Source: Bacilli bacterium (GTDB taxonomy: Bacteria > Bacillota_I > Bacilli_A > RF39 > UBA660). Taken from it: a DNA stretch of 64,000 nt. Below are positions 15,601 to 26,200 of this stretch, piece after piece. Location: positions 62,001 through 126,000 of the forward strand of contig JAFYEA010000028.1 of assembly GCA_017544525.1 (NCBI GenBank). The letters run 5' to 3'. The notes under the pieces were generated by a model, which saw only the letters and a program-made list of their open reading frames with translations, was not told the DNA's origin and ran no database searches. The translations under genes were made by a program, and so were the position numbers. How positions within the stretch are numbered: the stretch's first letter is position 1; every line of letters begins with the position of its first letter.

Positions 15601-17298
15601 ATGACAGATGAAGAACTTAGAATTGTAAAAGATAAAATTAATAGTCTTAAGAATCTTTTCGTATACCAAAATAATATATTACATTACAGTAAAAGGACTC
15701 AAAGAAAAGCTAATAAATATTTAAGAGAAGCATGTGAAATATTGGGTGTATTTGGAAGAACTGCTAAAACTGAAGAAAAAAACTTAGATAAAGAAATCTT
15801 TTATAATGAAGAAAGATTAAGCAGAAAAGGCAAACCTATAAGTGAAAAAGTATTATTTGTTGATCCAAATGGTATGAAACAAAGAGTAGGCGAAGTTCTT
15901 GATACTGATGATTTACATTCATGTTTAAAATCAATGGCTGTAAGTAATAAATGTGCTCATGTTATTGGATCTGAATTATTAAGTAGAAGTAATATAATAA
16001 ATGAGTACTATAGTAGATATAATCCTAATTATGTTAAGGGTAAAATATCATTTAAAAGAAACTTTTCTGAAGTGTTTCCAGATATAAATCCTTGTGATTT
16101 ATATCATATGGATACAACACAAGGTTATAAAAAGATACGTAGTAGTATAAAGAAAGTAAAAGAAGATATTGATAGTTTAAGTATAGATGATAAAAAAGAT
16201 ATATTAATATTTTTAAATATTTCTGTGAGTAATAAATCTGATGAAGAAATTAATGAATTATTATTAAATGTTGATATGCAAAAACTAGATTATTCATATA
16301 TATATCGTGCTTATCAAGAAGGACAAGAATTATCTGTATTAGAAGATAGAATGTTTTCAATTAAAGACAAATTTATAATAATGATAGGACAAGAATTAAA
16401 AAAAGATTTAAAACATGTTAAGTATAAAATACAAGAAACTTTAGATGGTGAGAATGGATTTAAACATATGTTAACAATAGATATTAAAGAATTATCTTAT
16501 CCTATTGAAGTTCATATACCGAACTTTTTATATCATGCTTTTGTAGATGTAATAAAACTTAAAGACAGTGGTGTTAAAACAGGAATTCATGTTATGGATA
16601 AAGCTATTTATGAAAGAAAACCAGAAGAAGCTGCGAAAATAGCTAAAGCATTAAAAGAAGGAAAAATACCTGAAGCTGGTACTCCACTTGAAACTGAAGA
16701 AAGGGCTAGACTTATTAGTAGAGGATATGTTGAAGGTCCAAATGGATACTTTGAATTTGATCCTTTAAGTGGAGATGGTGGTGGAAGCGTTCCTCCAACT
16801 GAAGTTGATTTAGATAAAGATTATCATTTTATTACATTAGATATTAATCCTGATAATAATTTGTTTGAAGATTTCTTAATATCTATTGGTGGGTTTGAAA
16901 CTTTTATAGAAGAGAGTAGAGAAGTTCTTCATAATGAAAACAATCCAATTGAAGTTAATTATGGTAGTTTATGTGACACATATTTTAATTTATTTAAATC
17001 ATTCGATATGGAATATAAAAAAGATTTTATTAGTTATTCTTACGAAAAATTAATGAATGGGGATATGTTTGATAAAAGCATATATAGTAATAAAATACTA
17101 AATGAATATTATAATGATGAATTCATTAATTCTTTTGGTAGATTCTTTATATGTAAAGATTTATACAAAAATTTATACTATAATAATTATAAAAAAATGG
17201 ATGTTGATAGATTTATTAAAAATGTTATTATTATGGAAATAGATAATGATCTTAAAAAAGAAAGAGAGTATGATAATGAGAATGGATTTACAAAATAA
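15601..17298 (+). CDS. Large hypothetical protein, weak RelA/SpoT-like segment
   Basis: The 565-aa soluble protein is mostly helical and charged, with no signal peptide. I do not recognise it as a whole. Around residues 285-320 it reads NGFKHM, then SYPIEVHIPNFLYHAF, resembling the NGYxSLH and PIEIQIRTxxMH blocks of RelA/SpoT synthetase domains; a glycine-rich linker (SGDGGGSVPPTE) near residue 395 separates a C-terminal domain. The RelA similarity is by eye and could be chance. An extended -10 and AGAGGT ribosome site precede it. The end overlaps the small gene at 17276. Confidence 0.65.
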   Translation: MTDEELRIVKDKINSLKNLFVYQNNILHYSKRTQRKANKYLREACEILGVFGRTAKTEEKNLDKEIFYNEERLSRKGKPISEKVLFVDPNGMKQRVGEVLDTDDLHSCLKSMAVSNKCAHVIGSELLSRSNIINEYYSRYNPNYVKGKISFKRNFSEVFPDINPCDLYHMDTTQGYKKIRSSIKKVKEDIDSLSIDDKKDILIFLNISVSNKSDEEINELLLNVDMQKLDYSYIYRAYQEGQELSVLEDRMFSIKDKFIIMIGQELKKDLKHVKYKIQETLDGENGFKHMLTIDIKELSYPIEVHIPNFLYHAFVDVIKLKDSGVKTGIHVMDKAIYERKPEEAAKIAKALKEGKIPEAGTPLETEERARLISRGYVEGPNGYFEFDPLSGDGGGSVPPTEVDLDKDYHFITLDINPDNNLFEDFLISIGGFETFIEESREVLHNENNPIEVNYGSLCDTYFNLFKSFDMEYKKDFISYSYEKLMNGDMFDKSIYSNKILNEYYNDEFINSFGRFFICKDLYKNLYYNNYKKMDVDRFIKNVIIMEIDNDLKKEREYDNENGFTK

Positions 17299-17476
17299 AG
17301 AAAAAATAGTTTTGGAATTACTTGATAAATTAAATAATGGTGATAATAGTGATAAATCTTTAGCATTTGATCTAATGGGAATGCTAGGAAATGAAATAAC
17401 AAGTGAAAGTTATGAAAGTAGACTTGAAATAGTTGAAAAAAGGATTAAGGAACATTTAGAAAAGAAGCAGAAGTAA
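17276..17476 (+). CDS. Small helical protein overlapping upstream gene
   Basis: A 66-aa charged helical protein (LQNKEKIVLELLDKLNNGD, ending KRIKEHLEKKQK), unrecognised. Four in-frame ATGs (17246, 17270, 17276, 17282) lie inside the end of the previous gene; 17276 is preferred because AAAGAGAG is 8 bases before it. The overlap of about 23 bases indicates translational coupling with the gene at 15601. Confidence 0.6.
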   Translation: MRMDLQNKEKIVLELLDKLNNGDNSDKSLAFDLMGMLGNEITSESYESRLEIVEKRIKEHLEKKQK

Positions 17477-17489
17477 TTCTGTTTCTTTT
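17460..17489 (+). terminator. Terminator overlapping stop codon
   Basis: A 13-bp stem with one G-U pair (17460-17472 with 17477-17489) has a GTAA loop that contains part of the stop codon of the gene at 17276. Confidence 0.8.
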
Positions 17490-17515
17490 ATGATAGAATA
17501 ATATTAGGTGAAAAT

Positions 17516-18403
17516 ATGAAAGAAAAAGCATTGAGAATAATTGAAGATTTAAGGAATTATGATGAATTATATATAATAGGTCATAATAATATTGATTGTG
17601 ATTCTTATTTCTCTAGTTATTTGTTATATAAAGTGTTAAATTACTTTGGTTTAAATACTCATTTTTGTATATTAGATGATTATAATATATTGGAAGAGGA
17701 TAAAAAACAAATAAATGATTTTAAGAAGGAAGAACCTATTGTAGTTAAAAGATCTGAAATAGAATCTAAAACATTTGTATTAGTTGATCATAATGATCCA
17801 GAGCAGTCTTCAAAAAATGATAATTGTAATATTATATTATCAATTGATCATCATATAGAAACAAATAAAGTTAAGAATTGTTATTCTATTGAGTATACTA
17901 GTACAGGTTTATTAATTTATGATTTATTTAAAGATGTATATAATTTTTCAAATGAATTAAAGGATATAATTGCTTTAACTGTAATGAGTGATTCTTGTTT
18001 TTTAACAACATCTAGGTTTAAAGATAGTGATAAAGAATTATTTAAAGAATTAAATAGTAGTTTAGATGTTAATGAAATGAGAAAGAGATACTTTAGAACA
18101 ACAAATTTTAGTTTAGATATTGATTTTAATATAACAAATAATCATAAAGTATATCATGTAGATGATATGGAAATAAATAGAGTTATTATTAAGGGATATG
18201 AAAATGATAAAAAATATATAGATGAATATGTTAGAAGAAGTAATGAGATATATTCTAATAACTTATTTATTTTTAATGAGTTTGAGAATTTAGAAACATA
18301 TGTATATTTTAAAGGAAATATATTAAAGACATATGATCATATAGTTACTAGTAGTATGTTAATAACTAAAGATTTAATTAAAGAGATAAAAAATATACAT
18401 TAA
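17516..18403 (+). CDS. DHH family phosphoesterase
   Basis: The 295-aa protein has DHH superfamily motifs in order: GHNNIDCDS (residues about 22-30, metal-binding His and Asp), VLVDHNDPEQS (about 88-98), SIDHHIE (the DHH-type motif, about 110-116), TSTGLLIYDL and VMSDSCFLTTSRF. The LVDHN-x3-QS spacing is closest to Mn-dependent inorganic pyrophosphatases, but the C-terminal domain is shorter than in classical PpaC, so nanoRNase or another phosphoesterase role is possible. Cytoplasmic. AGGTGA ribosome site. Monocistronic between two terminators. Confidence 0.8.
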   Translation: MKEKALRIIEDLRNYDELYIIGHNNIDCDSYFSSYLLYKVLNYFGLNTHFCILDDYNILEEDKKQINDFKKEEPIVVKRSEIESKTFVLVDHNDPEQSSKNDNCNIILSIDHHIETNKVKNCYSIEYTSTGLLIYDLFKDVYNFSNELKDIIALTVMSDSCFLTTSRFKDSDKELFKELNSSLDVNEMRKRYFRTTNFSLDIDFNITNNHKVYHVDDMEINRVIIKGYENDKKYIDEYVRRSNEIYSNNLFIFNEFENLETYVYFKGNILKTYDHIVTSSMLITKDLIKEIKNIH

Positions 18404-18421
18404 AATATAAAATTGTGTATA

Positions 18422-18453
18422 AATAATATAAGTATAAACTTATGTTATTTTTT
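18422..18453 (+). terminator. Terminator of the DHH gene
   Basis: A 12-bp stem with one G-U pair (18422-18433 with 18438-18449), ATAA loop, then T residues. Confidence 0.75.
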
Positions 18454-18477
18454 GTTATAATAGAATAGGTGGAACAA

Positions 18478-18900
18478 ATGAAAGATAAAAAAGAATTAAT
18501 AAGAACAATTAAGTTTACTTTATTTTCAATTAGTGCTGGATTAATTGAGATAGGTTTATTTACTTTACTAAATGAATGTACTAATTTTGGATATTGGGCT
18601 TGCTATCTAATAGCATTAGTGGCTAGTGTAGTGTGGAACTTTACATTGAATCGTGAGTATACCTTTAAAAGTACTGCTAATGTACCAGTAGCGATGTTTA
18701 AAGTTTTAATATTTTATGCAATATTCACTCCTATTTCAACAATAGTAGGGGATTATCTAGTAGATAAATTATTGTGGAATGAATATTTAGTTACTGGAAT
18801 TAATATGTTATGTAATTTTGTGTTAGAATATTTATATGATAAGTATATTGTTTTTAGAGGAACAATTGATACTAAAGAAAAGAAGAAAAAAAAGGAATAG
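18478..18900 (+). CDS. GtrA family membrane protein
   Basis: The 140-aa protein has four transmembrane helices. It shows the GtrA pattern: KFTLFSISAGLIEIGLFTLL, then YLIALVASVVWNFTLNREYTF (the N-x3-NRxYTF signature) and a C-terminal NFVLEYLYDKYIVFR. Family members are thought to flip or help export polyprenyl-linked sugars for wall polysaccharides. The ATG at 18478 follows AGGTGG; the GTG at 18469 is within that site. The following esterase-fusion gene has its ribosome site overlapping this stop codon, so the two form an operon. Confidence 0.88.
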   Translation: MKDKKELIRTIKFTLFSISAGLIEIGLFTLLNECTNFGYWACYLIALVASVVWNFTLNREYTFKSTANVPVAMFKVLIFYAIFTPISTIVGDYLVDKLLWNEYLVTGINMLCNFVLEYLYDKYIVFRGTIDTKEKKKKKE

Positions 18901-18906
18901 ATTATT

Positions 18907-20172
18907 ATGTGTAATAATGCAGATGTATTATCAGTATTTAAAACTATTAAGACTGTAATAACAATTATTAAAATTGTTGTTCCTTTTATATTGATAATTT
19001 CTTTAATGACTAATTATACGTCTGCGCTTAAATCTGGTGATTCTAATTTATTATCCAATGCAAATAAAAATGCAGTTCCTAAAATGATAGCGGCGTTGCT
19101 TATATTTTTAATACCAACATTTATTAATGTTATTGCTAGTATGTCTTATTTTGATAATAATAAGTATTTAGCTTGTATTTCTGATGCAACTGATGATGGG
19201 ATAAAAGCTGCTAGGGTAGATGAAGTAAGAGCTAAGATTGATAATCTTAAAAAGAATTTTAGTAGAGCAAATTATAATTCTGCAAGGGTAAGTATTAATA
19301 AGATTAAGGATGAAGAAACTAAAAAGGCATTAATGGATGAACTTGAAGGACTAGAAAAGTATGTTGTTATAATGGAAGCATTAAATCTTTTAAAGACAAA
19401 TAAAACAAGAGATAATGCTAAGAAAGCAAGTGAATTAGTTGATGCTTTAGATGATAGTAATCCATATAAAGAGTATTTTAAAGAATTGTTAAAGGAAATA
19501 GGAGTAGGTGTTCCTTTGAATATTGAAGCTGGATATCATGAATTCTATTATGGTGATATGAGATACTATGTTTATTTTCCACCTGATGCAACCACTAATA
19601 TGCCAGTATTATTATGGTTGCATGGGGATAATTATAGAGAAGAGTGGGCAAAGAATGTTAAGTTTTGCAAAACTGCTTATAATGCAGGAATACCTGTTAT
19701 GGTTGTAGTACCATTTGTAGGAAGAGTAATGGGGCATTCTGTTCCTGGATGGGCAGAGGGAGGACTTCTTCCTACTGTTAAAGCATTACTTGATGATGTT
19801 TGTGATAGATATGAATGTGATAGAACAAATATAAATGTTGGCGGACATTCAAGAGGTGCGATTGGTACTTGGAAAATGGTAAGCGATTATCCTAATTATT
19901 TTCATGCTGCTGCGCCTGTAAGTTGTTGTGCATTTGCAGGTTTGACTCCTAGTAGTTTTACTGGAATGAAAATATGGGCTGTTAGAGGTAGTGGAGCTGG
20001 TAGCGGATATGAAAACGATGATAATTATGCTTGTATGGGAGATAATATAAATAAAGTAAAACAATATGTTAGAGAATGGAAATATCAAATATTGCCACAT
20101 ACCAAGCATGGGGAAGCAACTGATGAATTGCAATTAAGTGCTGAATTTGCTAAGTTTATGTTTACTGATTAA
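18907..20172 (+). CDS. VirB2/TrbC-like membrane module fused to esterase
   Basis: This 421-aa relative of the proteins at 10804 and 35043 has in residues 1-80 the two-helix module (TIIKIVVPFILIISLM, then KMIAALLIFLIPTFI), followed by a conserved Cys (LACIS) and A-rich helix. A helical segment with internal repeats (about 95-195) follows. The C-terminal alpha/beta hydrolase has LLWLHGDNYREEW, VGGHSRGAIGTW (Ser nucleophile in GHSRG), PVSCC and a late PHTKHGE histidine. It is predicted to be extracellular and membrane-tethered. Coupled to gtrA upstream, which hints at cell-surface polysaccharide as a possible substrate, but this is inference. Confidence 0.8.
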   Translation: MCNNADVLSVFKTIKTVITIIKIVVPFILIISLMTNYTSALKSGDSNLLSNANKNAVPKMIAALLIFLIPTFINVIASMSYFDNNKYLACISDATDDGIKAARVDEVRAKIDNLKKNFSRANYNSARVSINKIKDEETKKALMDELEGLEKYVVIMEALNLLKTNKTRDNAKKASELVDALDDSNPYKEYFKELLKEIGVGVPLNIEAGYHEFYYGDMRYYVYFPPDATTNMPVLLWLHGDNYREEWAKNVKFCKTAYNAGIPVMVVVPFVGRVMGHSVPGWAEGGLLPTVKALLDDVCDRYECDRTNINVGGHSRGAIGTWKMVSDYPNYFHAAAPVSCCAFAGLTPSSFTGMKIWAVRGSGAGSGYENDDNYACMGDNINKVKQYVREWKYQILPHTKHGEATDELQLSAEFAKFMFTD

Positions 20173-20173
20173 G

Positions 20174-20197
20174 AAATACATTTTTATGTATTTTTTT
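20174..20197 (+). terminator. Terminator of gtrA-esterase operon
   Basis: A 7-bp stem AAATACA/TGTATTT with a T-rich loop and a seven-base T run directly after the stop codon. Confidence 0.7.
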
Positions 20198-20227
20198 ATT
20201 GGGTCAATAGATAAAAACAAATTTTAC

Positions 20228-20261
20228 TGTAAAATATTGTATTTTTTTGTAAAGTATTGTA
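20228..20261. repeat. Phased TGTA operator-like repeats
   Basis: The 14-mers TGTAAAATATTGTA (20228) and TGTAAAGTATTGTA (20248) are direct repeats exactly 20 bp apart, differing at one base. The tetramer TGTA itself starts at 20228, 20238, 20248 and 20258, every 10 bp, so all four copies present the same face of the helix. They overlap the -35 of the SipW-type locus and are a likely activator or repressor binding array. Confidence 0.6.
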
Positions 20262-20276
20262 AAATTTTATTATAGT
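20247..20276 (+). promoter_or_regulatory. Promoter of first SipW-type locus
   Basis: TTGTAA (20247-20252), 18-bp spacer, TATAGT (20271-20276). The -35 falls inside the phased repeats. The transcript would begin with the hairpin AAGTAGT/ACTACTT (20281-20297), a possible 5' stabiliser, before an AAAGGAGG ribosome site. Confidence 0.55.
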
Positions 20277-20329
20277 AGGTAAGTAGTTAGACTACTTATA
20301 TGGTTTACTATGGTATGAAAGGAGGAAAA

Positions 20330-20902
20330 ATGAGAAAGAGAAAAACATTTATTGTAATGATTATTCTTTTAGCTATTTTAGTGTTAGGTGTAGGTTATGC
20401 TGCAGTTAGTAATATTACATTAAACTTAAATGGTACTGCTAATATTAAAGCAAATGCTGACTTTAGTGTTGTGTATGATACATCACATACAGTTGGTAAA
20501 TCTACTAATGATACTGTTGCTTGGGCTGAAAATAATAATCAACCAGTAGTTGCTGGTGCTTATACAAATACATCTACAGCAACAATGACAGTATATTTAG
20601 ACTCTACTCATAGTTCAGCTTACGCTATTTACAAAGTAGATAACAACAGTTCAGAATTAGGAGCTACACTCTCAACTAGTATAACTCAAATAAGTGGAGC
20701 AAGTGCTCAATACTTTAATGATGTAACAGCAGCATATTATACTGATGCTAACTGTACTACAGCTTTAGGTAACAGTACATTAGCACATGGACAATCTGCA
20801 TATTTGAAAGTAACTGTAAGTCTTAAGAAGTCACCTGTTTCAGATATTACTGGAGCAACATTTAGTGTGACTACAACAGCTACTCCACAAGAGGCTAGTT
20901 AA
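20330..20902 (+). CDS. SipW-class exported protein (TasA/camelysin-like)
   Basis: The 190-aa protein has a basic N-terminus, one hydrophobic helix (FIVMIILLAILVLGVGYAAV) and then SNITLNLNGTANIKANADFSV, the typical start of proteins cleaved by SipW-type peptidases. The mature part is Thr/Ser/Asn-rich, beta-rich, with no catalytic motif and one unpaired Cys (DANCTT). It is a likely building block of a surface fibre. The ATG at 20330 with AAAGGAGG 4 bases before is chosen over 20300, whose codons include that site. The signal peptidase gene follows after 28 bases. Confidence 0.75.
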   Translation: MRKRKTFIVMIILLAILVLGVGYAAVSNITLNLNGTANIKANADFSVVYDTSHTVGKSTNDTVAWAENNNQPVVAGAYTNTSTATMTVYLDSTHSSAYAIYKVDNNSSELGATLSTSITQISGASAQYFNDVTAAYYTDANCTTALGNSTLAHGQSAYLKVTVSLKKSPVSDITGATFSVTTTATPQEAS

Positions 20903-20930
20903 TTATTGATAGAAAGTAGGCAAGAAGATA

Positions 20931-22049
20931 ATGAAGAAGGATAAAATAAGGTTATATTTTATAGAAATATTTCTTTTGATTGTTCTATTTCTTGCTCTCT
21001 TTGTGTCAAGCAAATTCAATAAGAAAATATTGGCACTAATTCTAGTCACAATCACAGCCATTGTATGTTATTTTATTAAGAAAAAAAAGCCTAGTTCTAT
21101 ATATCAAACTCAGGTTACATGGTTGATGGTTGGTTTTGGGATTATATATTTGGGTGTGTTTTACTTGATGGGGTTATATTTTGGATATTATAAATCTCCA
21201 ACATTATTTGGTTTTAAAACAATTATTAATTTTATTCTTCCGTTTACTGCAATTGTTATTTCTTCTGAAATATTAAGAAAAAGATTAATTGTTCAAAAAG
21301 GGAAGGCATCAAGTGTAATTGTTTTTATAGCAATGGTATTAATTGATTTAATTATCTATACTGGAGTTTATGATATTCACAGGTTAGATGATATGTTAGC
21401 GGTAATTGGCTTTATATTATTTGCATCTATATCATGTAATCTATTGTATAACTATATGACAGTAAGATTTGGAAGCAAAAGTATTATAATTTTTAGATTA
21501 ATTACAATACTTTATGCATATTTTATTCCATATATACCAAATATATATATCTTCTTTAGATCCTTCTTAAGAATTGTATATCCATATATTATCTATTTAG
21601 TACTTGAATATACATATGGTAAAACTAATTATGCTACTGCATATAGTGATAGAAAGAAAAATATAGCATACACAACAATATTGTGTATTGTTATGACATT
21701 AATAATTGCTTTAATTTCATGTAGGTTTAGATATGGAATTATAGTAATTGGTTCTGGTAGTATGACAGGAAGTTTAAATAAAGGCGATGCGGTTATATTT
21801 GAACAATATAAGGAAGAACCTATAAATGCTGGAACAGTTATTATATATCAAAACGAAGAGTTTCAGACCGTACATAGAGTAGTAAGTGTAGAAAATGTTA
21901 ATGGTGAATATAGGTATTATACAAAGGGAGATAAAAACCAAGATAAAGATGAAGGATATAGGTTGAAGGAAGATATAGTAGGAACTATTAAATTCAAGAT
22001 TCCTTATATTGGATATCCAACATTGTGGTTGAGAGATATATTTAAATAA
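20931..22049 (+). CDS. Polytopic S26 signal peptidase, SipW/ER type
   Basis: This 372-aa protein has about eight transmembrane helices in the first 255 residues, far more than usual signal peptidases (one or two), then the catalytic domain. GSGSM carries the Ser nucleophile (Ser277), GDAVIF follows, TVHRVV carries His315 in place of the bacterial Lys (Ser-His dyad, as in SipW and eukaryotic Sec11), and YYTKGDKNQ is box E. The C-terminus returns to the membrane. It is expected to process the exported proteins at 20330 and 23271 in the same operon. The function of the large membrane domain is unknown. Confidence 0.85.
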   Translation: MKKDKIRLYFIEIFLLIVLFLALFVSSKFNKKILALILVTITAIVCYFIKKKKPSSIYQTQVTWLMVGFGIIYLGVFYLMGLYFGYYKSPTLFGFKTIINFILPFTAIVISSEILRKRLIVQKGKASSVIVFIAMVLIDLIIYTGVYDIHRLDDMLAVIGFILFASISCNLLYNYMTVRFGSKSIIIFRLITILYAYFIPYIPNIYIFFRSFLRIVYPYIIYLVLEYTYGKTNYATAYSDRKKNIAYTTILCIVMTLIIALISCRFRYGIIVIGSGSMTGSLNKGDAVIFEQYKEEPINAGTVIIYQNEEFQTVHRVVSVENVNGEYRYYTKGDKNQDKDEGYRLKEDIVGTIKFKIPYIGYPTLWLRDIFK

Positions 22050-22072
22050 AAAAGAAGTGAAAGGAGTATAGA

Positions 22073-23242
22073 ATGAGAAAGAATCAAGTTAGAGAGATTC
22101 TTGCTGATCAAACTAAAAGAAGAAAAACTATTCTTAATTACATATTAATTATAATAGTTGTCTTCATTCTTTCTTGTGCTTTCTTCCTTTTATATTATAC
22201 AAAGAGTAAAGATTATTATATTAGTTATAAAGAAAAGAGTAATATAGATTATAAAGTATATTTGAAGAAAAATAGTTTTTTTGAAGAAAAATATTTGGAT
22301 GATGGCAATAGGTTTATAGCAAGCTTAATTGATTATATTAATGCTAATTTTGAATATGAAATTGATATGAGTGAAAAAGATATTAATTATCAATACTCAT
22401 ATAGAGTAGTGGCTGATGTTAGTGTTAATGAAAATAAAAGTTTAAAACCATTATATAGTACAAGTAAAGAGTTGTTGAGCGTAGAAGATTTAGAATCTAA
22501 TGGTAAATCAAACGTTAAAATCAGTGAAAACTTGACAATTAATTATAATGAATTCAACGATTTAATAAAAGAATTTGTAATGGTATATGATTTAAATAAT
22601 GTCAATAGTACACTAACTATTAATATGTATATTAAAGTTAAAGGCACTTGTGAAAAGTATAGTGAAAGTGCTGATAAGGAAGCAAATATATCATTAGTTA
22701 TTCCTTTAACAACTAAAACAGTTGAAATTGATATTAAGAATAATTTAGTTGAATCTAATGATAATATACTTGTATGTCAAGAAAATAGTGAATATGCTAT
22801 CGTATATTTATTAATTGGAATATTTATTTGTTTAATTAATGCATTTATTATTTATAGATTAATTAAATATATATCTGAAACTAGAAGTGCTGAAACAATA
22901 TACGATATTGAATTAAAGAGAATATTAAATTATTATCATTCATATATTCAAAAAGTTAAAAATAAGATTGATCTTAAAAAAGGTTTGGGATTAGATAATT
23001 ATAAAGAATGTCAATTCTTTAGATTAGAAACATTTACAGATATGTTAGAAATTAGAGATAATATAAACGCTCCAATAATTATGTCTAGTAATGAAAATAA
23101 TACTGCTACATATTTCTTGATACTTGATGTATCAAATAAAGCAGTATACCTTTATGGTCTTAGAGTTAAAGATATTAAAAGACAAATGAGAAAGAAAAGT
23201 AAAGCTGAAGATGAAGTTATTGAAGAGAATGATGAAGATTAG
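22073..23242 (+). CDS. DUF5305-like membrane protein
   Basis: The 389-aa protein has one N-terminal helix (about 21-43), a large extracellular beta-rich domain (about 45-240; YISYKEKSNIDYKVYLKKN, later NSTLTINMYIKVKG), a second helix (about 243-264) and a cytoplasmic tail of about 120 residues ending in a run of acidic residues. This is the architecture of DUF5305 proteins, which in archaea and some Firmicutes occur next to ER-type signal peptidases. It probably helps present or fold the exported proteins of this locus. Same operon, spacing 23 bases. Confidence 0.7.
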   Translation: MRKNQVREILADQTKRRKTILNYILIIIVVFILSCAFFLLYYTKSKDYYISYKEKSNIDYKVYLKKNSFFEEKYLDDGNRFIASLIDYINANFEYEIDMSEKDINYQYSYRVVADVSVNENKSLKPLYSTSKELLSVEDLESNGKSNVKISENLTINYNEFNDLIKEFVMVYDLNNVNSTLTINMYIKVKGTCEKYSESADKEANISLVIPLTTKTVEIDIKNNLVESNDNILVCQENSEYAIVYLLIGIFICLINAFIIYRLIKYISETRSAETIYDIELKRILNYYHSYIQKVKNKIDLKKGLGLDNYKECQFFRLETFTDMLEIRDNINAPIIMSSNENNTATYFLILDVSNKAVYLYGLRVKDIKRQMRKKSKAEDEVIEENDED

Positions 23243-23270
23243 TTCTCTTCTTTTAATAGAAAGGTAGAAA

Positions 23271-26200
23271 ATGAAATCAAAGAGAAAAACTAAATTCTAT
23301 CAAAATAGGAATTTTTATTTAGTGCTAATGGTATTAGCAATTCTTTTCATGTCTATTGGTTATTCTACCGTTAATTCAGTTACTGTGGATTTGAGTGGTG
23401 AAGCTAAAATTAAATCAAGTCCAGGTATATACGTTTATAATGCGCAAATAGGGCAAGGAACTAATGGGACAAATCCTAATGATTCAAGAATTACAATGTT
23501 ATATAATGATGTAATGAAAAGTGTAGTGGTATTGGGAGATAATACTACTGCTACATTAACAATGACTATTACAATATATAATACGCTTAGTTATGATACT
23601 ATTTTTACTGGTATTACTTATAGTGAGAATTTTTATAGTAATAATAACATCACTTATGATGTAAATGGTATTAGTGTTGGAACAATATTACCTGCGAATT
23701 CTAATACTAGTTTTACTATGGTTTTTAGATATACTGGAAATGATATTTCAAATAATACATTAGCATCATATTTGAAGTTTAATTTTGAAAAATTCTATAC
23801 TATTACATATCAAAATATAAATACTACTAATAAAAATTATCCTACTTATATTTTGGAGAGTGAAAGTAGTAAAACCGTTACATTTACAGGGGATATTCCT
23901 TATGATGTAGAAGTAACACCTAGTGGGGCAGGTTCTTATAATCTAAGTACTCATGTTTTAACATTAACTAACGTTCACCAAAATATTTCAATTAATAGAT
24001 TTTATTCAATTACTTATAATTTGAATGGTGGTACTAATGCTCAAAATAACCCAACTAAATATTTGCATGGAGCTAATGTATCAATATTAGATGCTAGTAA
24101 AACAGATTATGTTTTTGCTGGGTGGTATGAAAACTCTGGATATACGGGTAGTGCTGTTGTTAATACAAATGGACTAAATAGAAATTTAACTCTATATGCT
24201 AAATTTTTAAGTGGAGTTGTTGCTATTACTAGTGTTACATTAAGTGACTATAGCAATTTACAAAATCCTGTAACCCCTACATTTACAGATGATAGTGTTT
24301 CTTTCGATTTGAATTTTAATGTTCAAAGTAATAGTAATTTAGATGATGATTATTATGCAGAATATGATGTTACAATAACAAATGATACTCTTGAAGATTA
24401 TGTATTTGCATCTTCTGTTTTCACCCCATCAGTAGCAACATCTACAAATACAGATATGGATGTTGAATATATTATAGATGGAATAGAGGCGGGAGATATT
24501 ATTCCATCAGAAGATTCTGCAACCTTTAAGATAAGAATTGTAATGTATCCTAAAGCAACTGGTAATTATAATGTAACAGGTGGAACTGATATAGTAGTTG
24601 AGGAAGATGGAACACAAACTGGTAATTTGACTGCAAGTATACCAAGGAATTCTCAAATTGATTTAAGAGGTTCAACAGTTCGTGATAAAGTAACTGTAAC
24701 AGTAGTTAATGATTATGATGAATCAAAAACATTTACATTTACAATAAGTAATTCAAACTTTAAATTAGTTGATTCTAATGGAACAGCAATTGGAAACTTT
24801 ACTATAAGTGCAAGTACTACAGATACATATGATATTTATATTGAGAGAAAGAGTGGGGTTACTTTTGCAACAACTCAGCAATCAGTAAACATGGTGTTCT
24901 CTACTGGTTCTGGAAACGCTAGTTTAGGAAATGTAAAAATACTTGTTGATCAAGATACAACACTTTTAGATGATGAAGCTCCAATAATAAGTGGTGTATC
25001 TGTAAGTGTTAGTAATACTAATGGCAATGCTACTATATCTTGGAGTGCTACAGATGTTAGTTCAATTGATTACTTCCTTATTGATGCATATGACACAAGT
25101 GATCAATTAGCTTATAGTTATCAAACTTCAAATGATAATACATCATATACAGCAACTGGAATAGCTGAAGGAACATACTATTTTAAAGTATATGGTGTGG
25201 ATACAAAGGGAAATAATGGTAAATTACAAGCTACAACTTGCTCAACATCTGCTTCAGGGTATTGTTCAAGAAGTTCAGATACATTATGTAAATGGGTATT
25301 TAGTGTAACTTATAGTTTAGGAAACAATGTCACTAAAAGAAGTGGAAATGATACTGTAAATCGTGGAAATACATTATCAGCAAGTTTTTCAGCAAGTGGA
25401 TTAGGTGCAAGTCTTAACACTCCAACTATTACAATGGGCGGAAATCAATTGAGTAGTTCAAGTTATACATGGTCATCTGGTAATTTATCAGTTCCAAATG
25501 TAACAGGAGATTTAGTAATAAATGTTACAGCTTCATGTTTAATTGAAGGTACAAAAGTATTATTAGCTAATGGTAAATATAAAAAGATTGAGGATGTAAC
25601 ATATAATGATTTACTATATGTTTGGAATTATGAAACTGGGTCTATGGTAAAAGAATATCCAATATGGATTGAAAAGAAAAACTCAACTAGTTTTTATCAA
25701 AAAACAACTTTTTCTGATGGAACAGTTCTAAAAACTCTTGGATATCATGGAGTATTTAGTCCTACATATAATGAATTTATATCAGTAGATGATGTTGAAA
25801 GATTTAAAGTTGGTACTAAAATAACAAAAGTGGAAAAAGAAAAATTAAAAGAAGTAACTATAAAGAAAATAGAATTTGTTAATGAAAAAGTAAATTATTA
25901 TCATGTTGTATCTAGTAGATACTATAATATAATTGCTAATGATATATTAACTACTGATGGAACAGTTATATTATCTAATTTATATGGATTTGGAAAAAAT
26001 ATTACATGGAACAATAATGTTAGAAATAGTATTATGAGTGACAAGAATAATTTATATTCTTATAATGAATTTTCAGATATTATGCCTTATTATATGTTTA
26101 AAGCTTTAAGAGTTGAAGAAGGTAAATTTTTATCTAAATATGGACTAACTAAAGAATTATTTAGATATTATCTTATCAATAATCAGTTAAATGAAGATAT

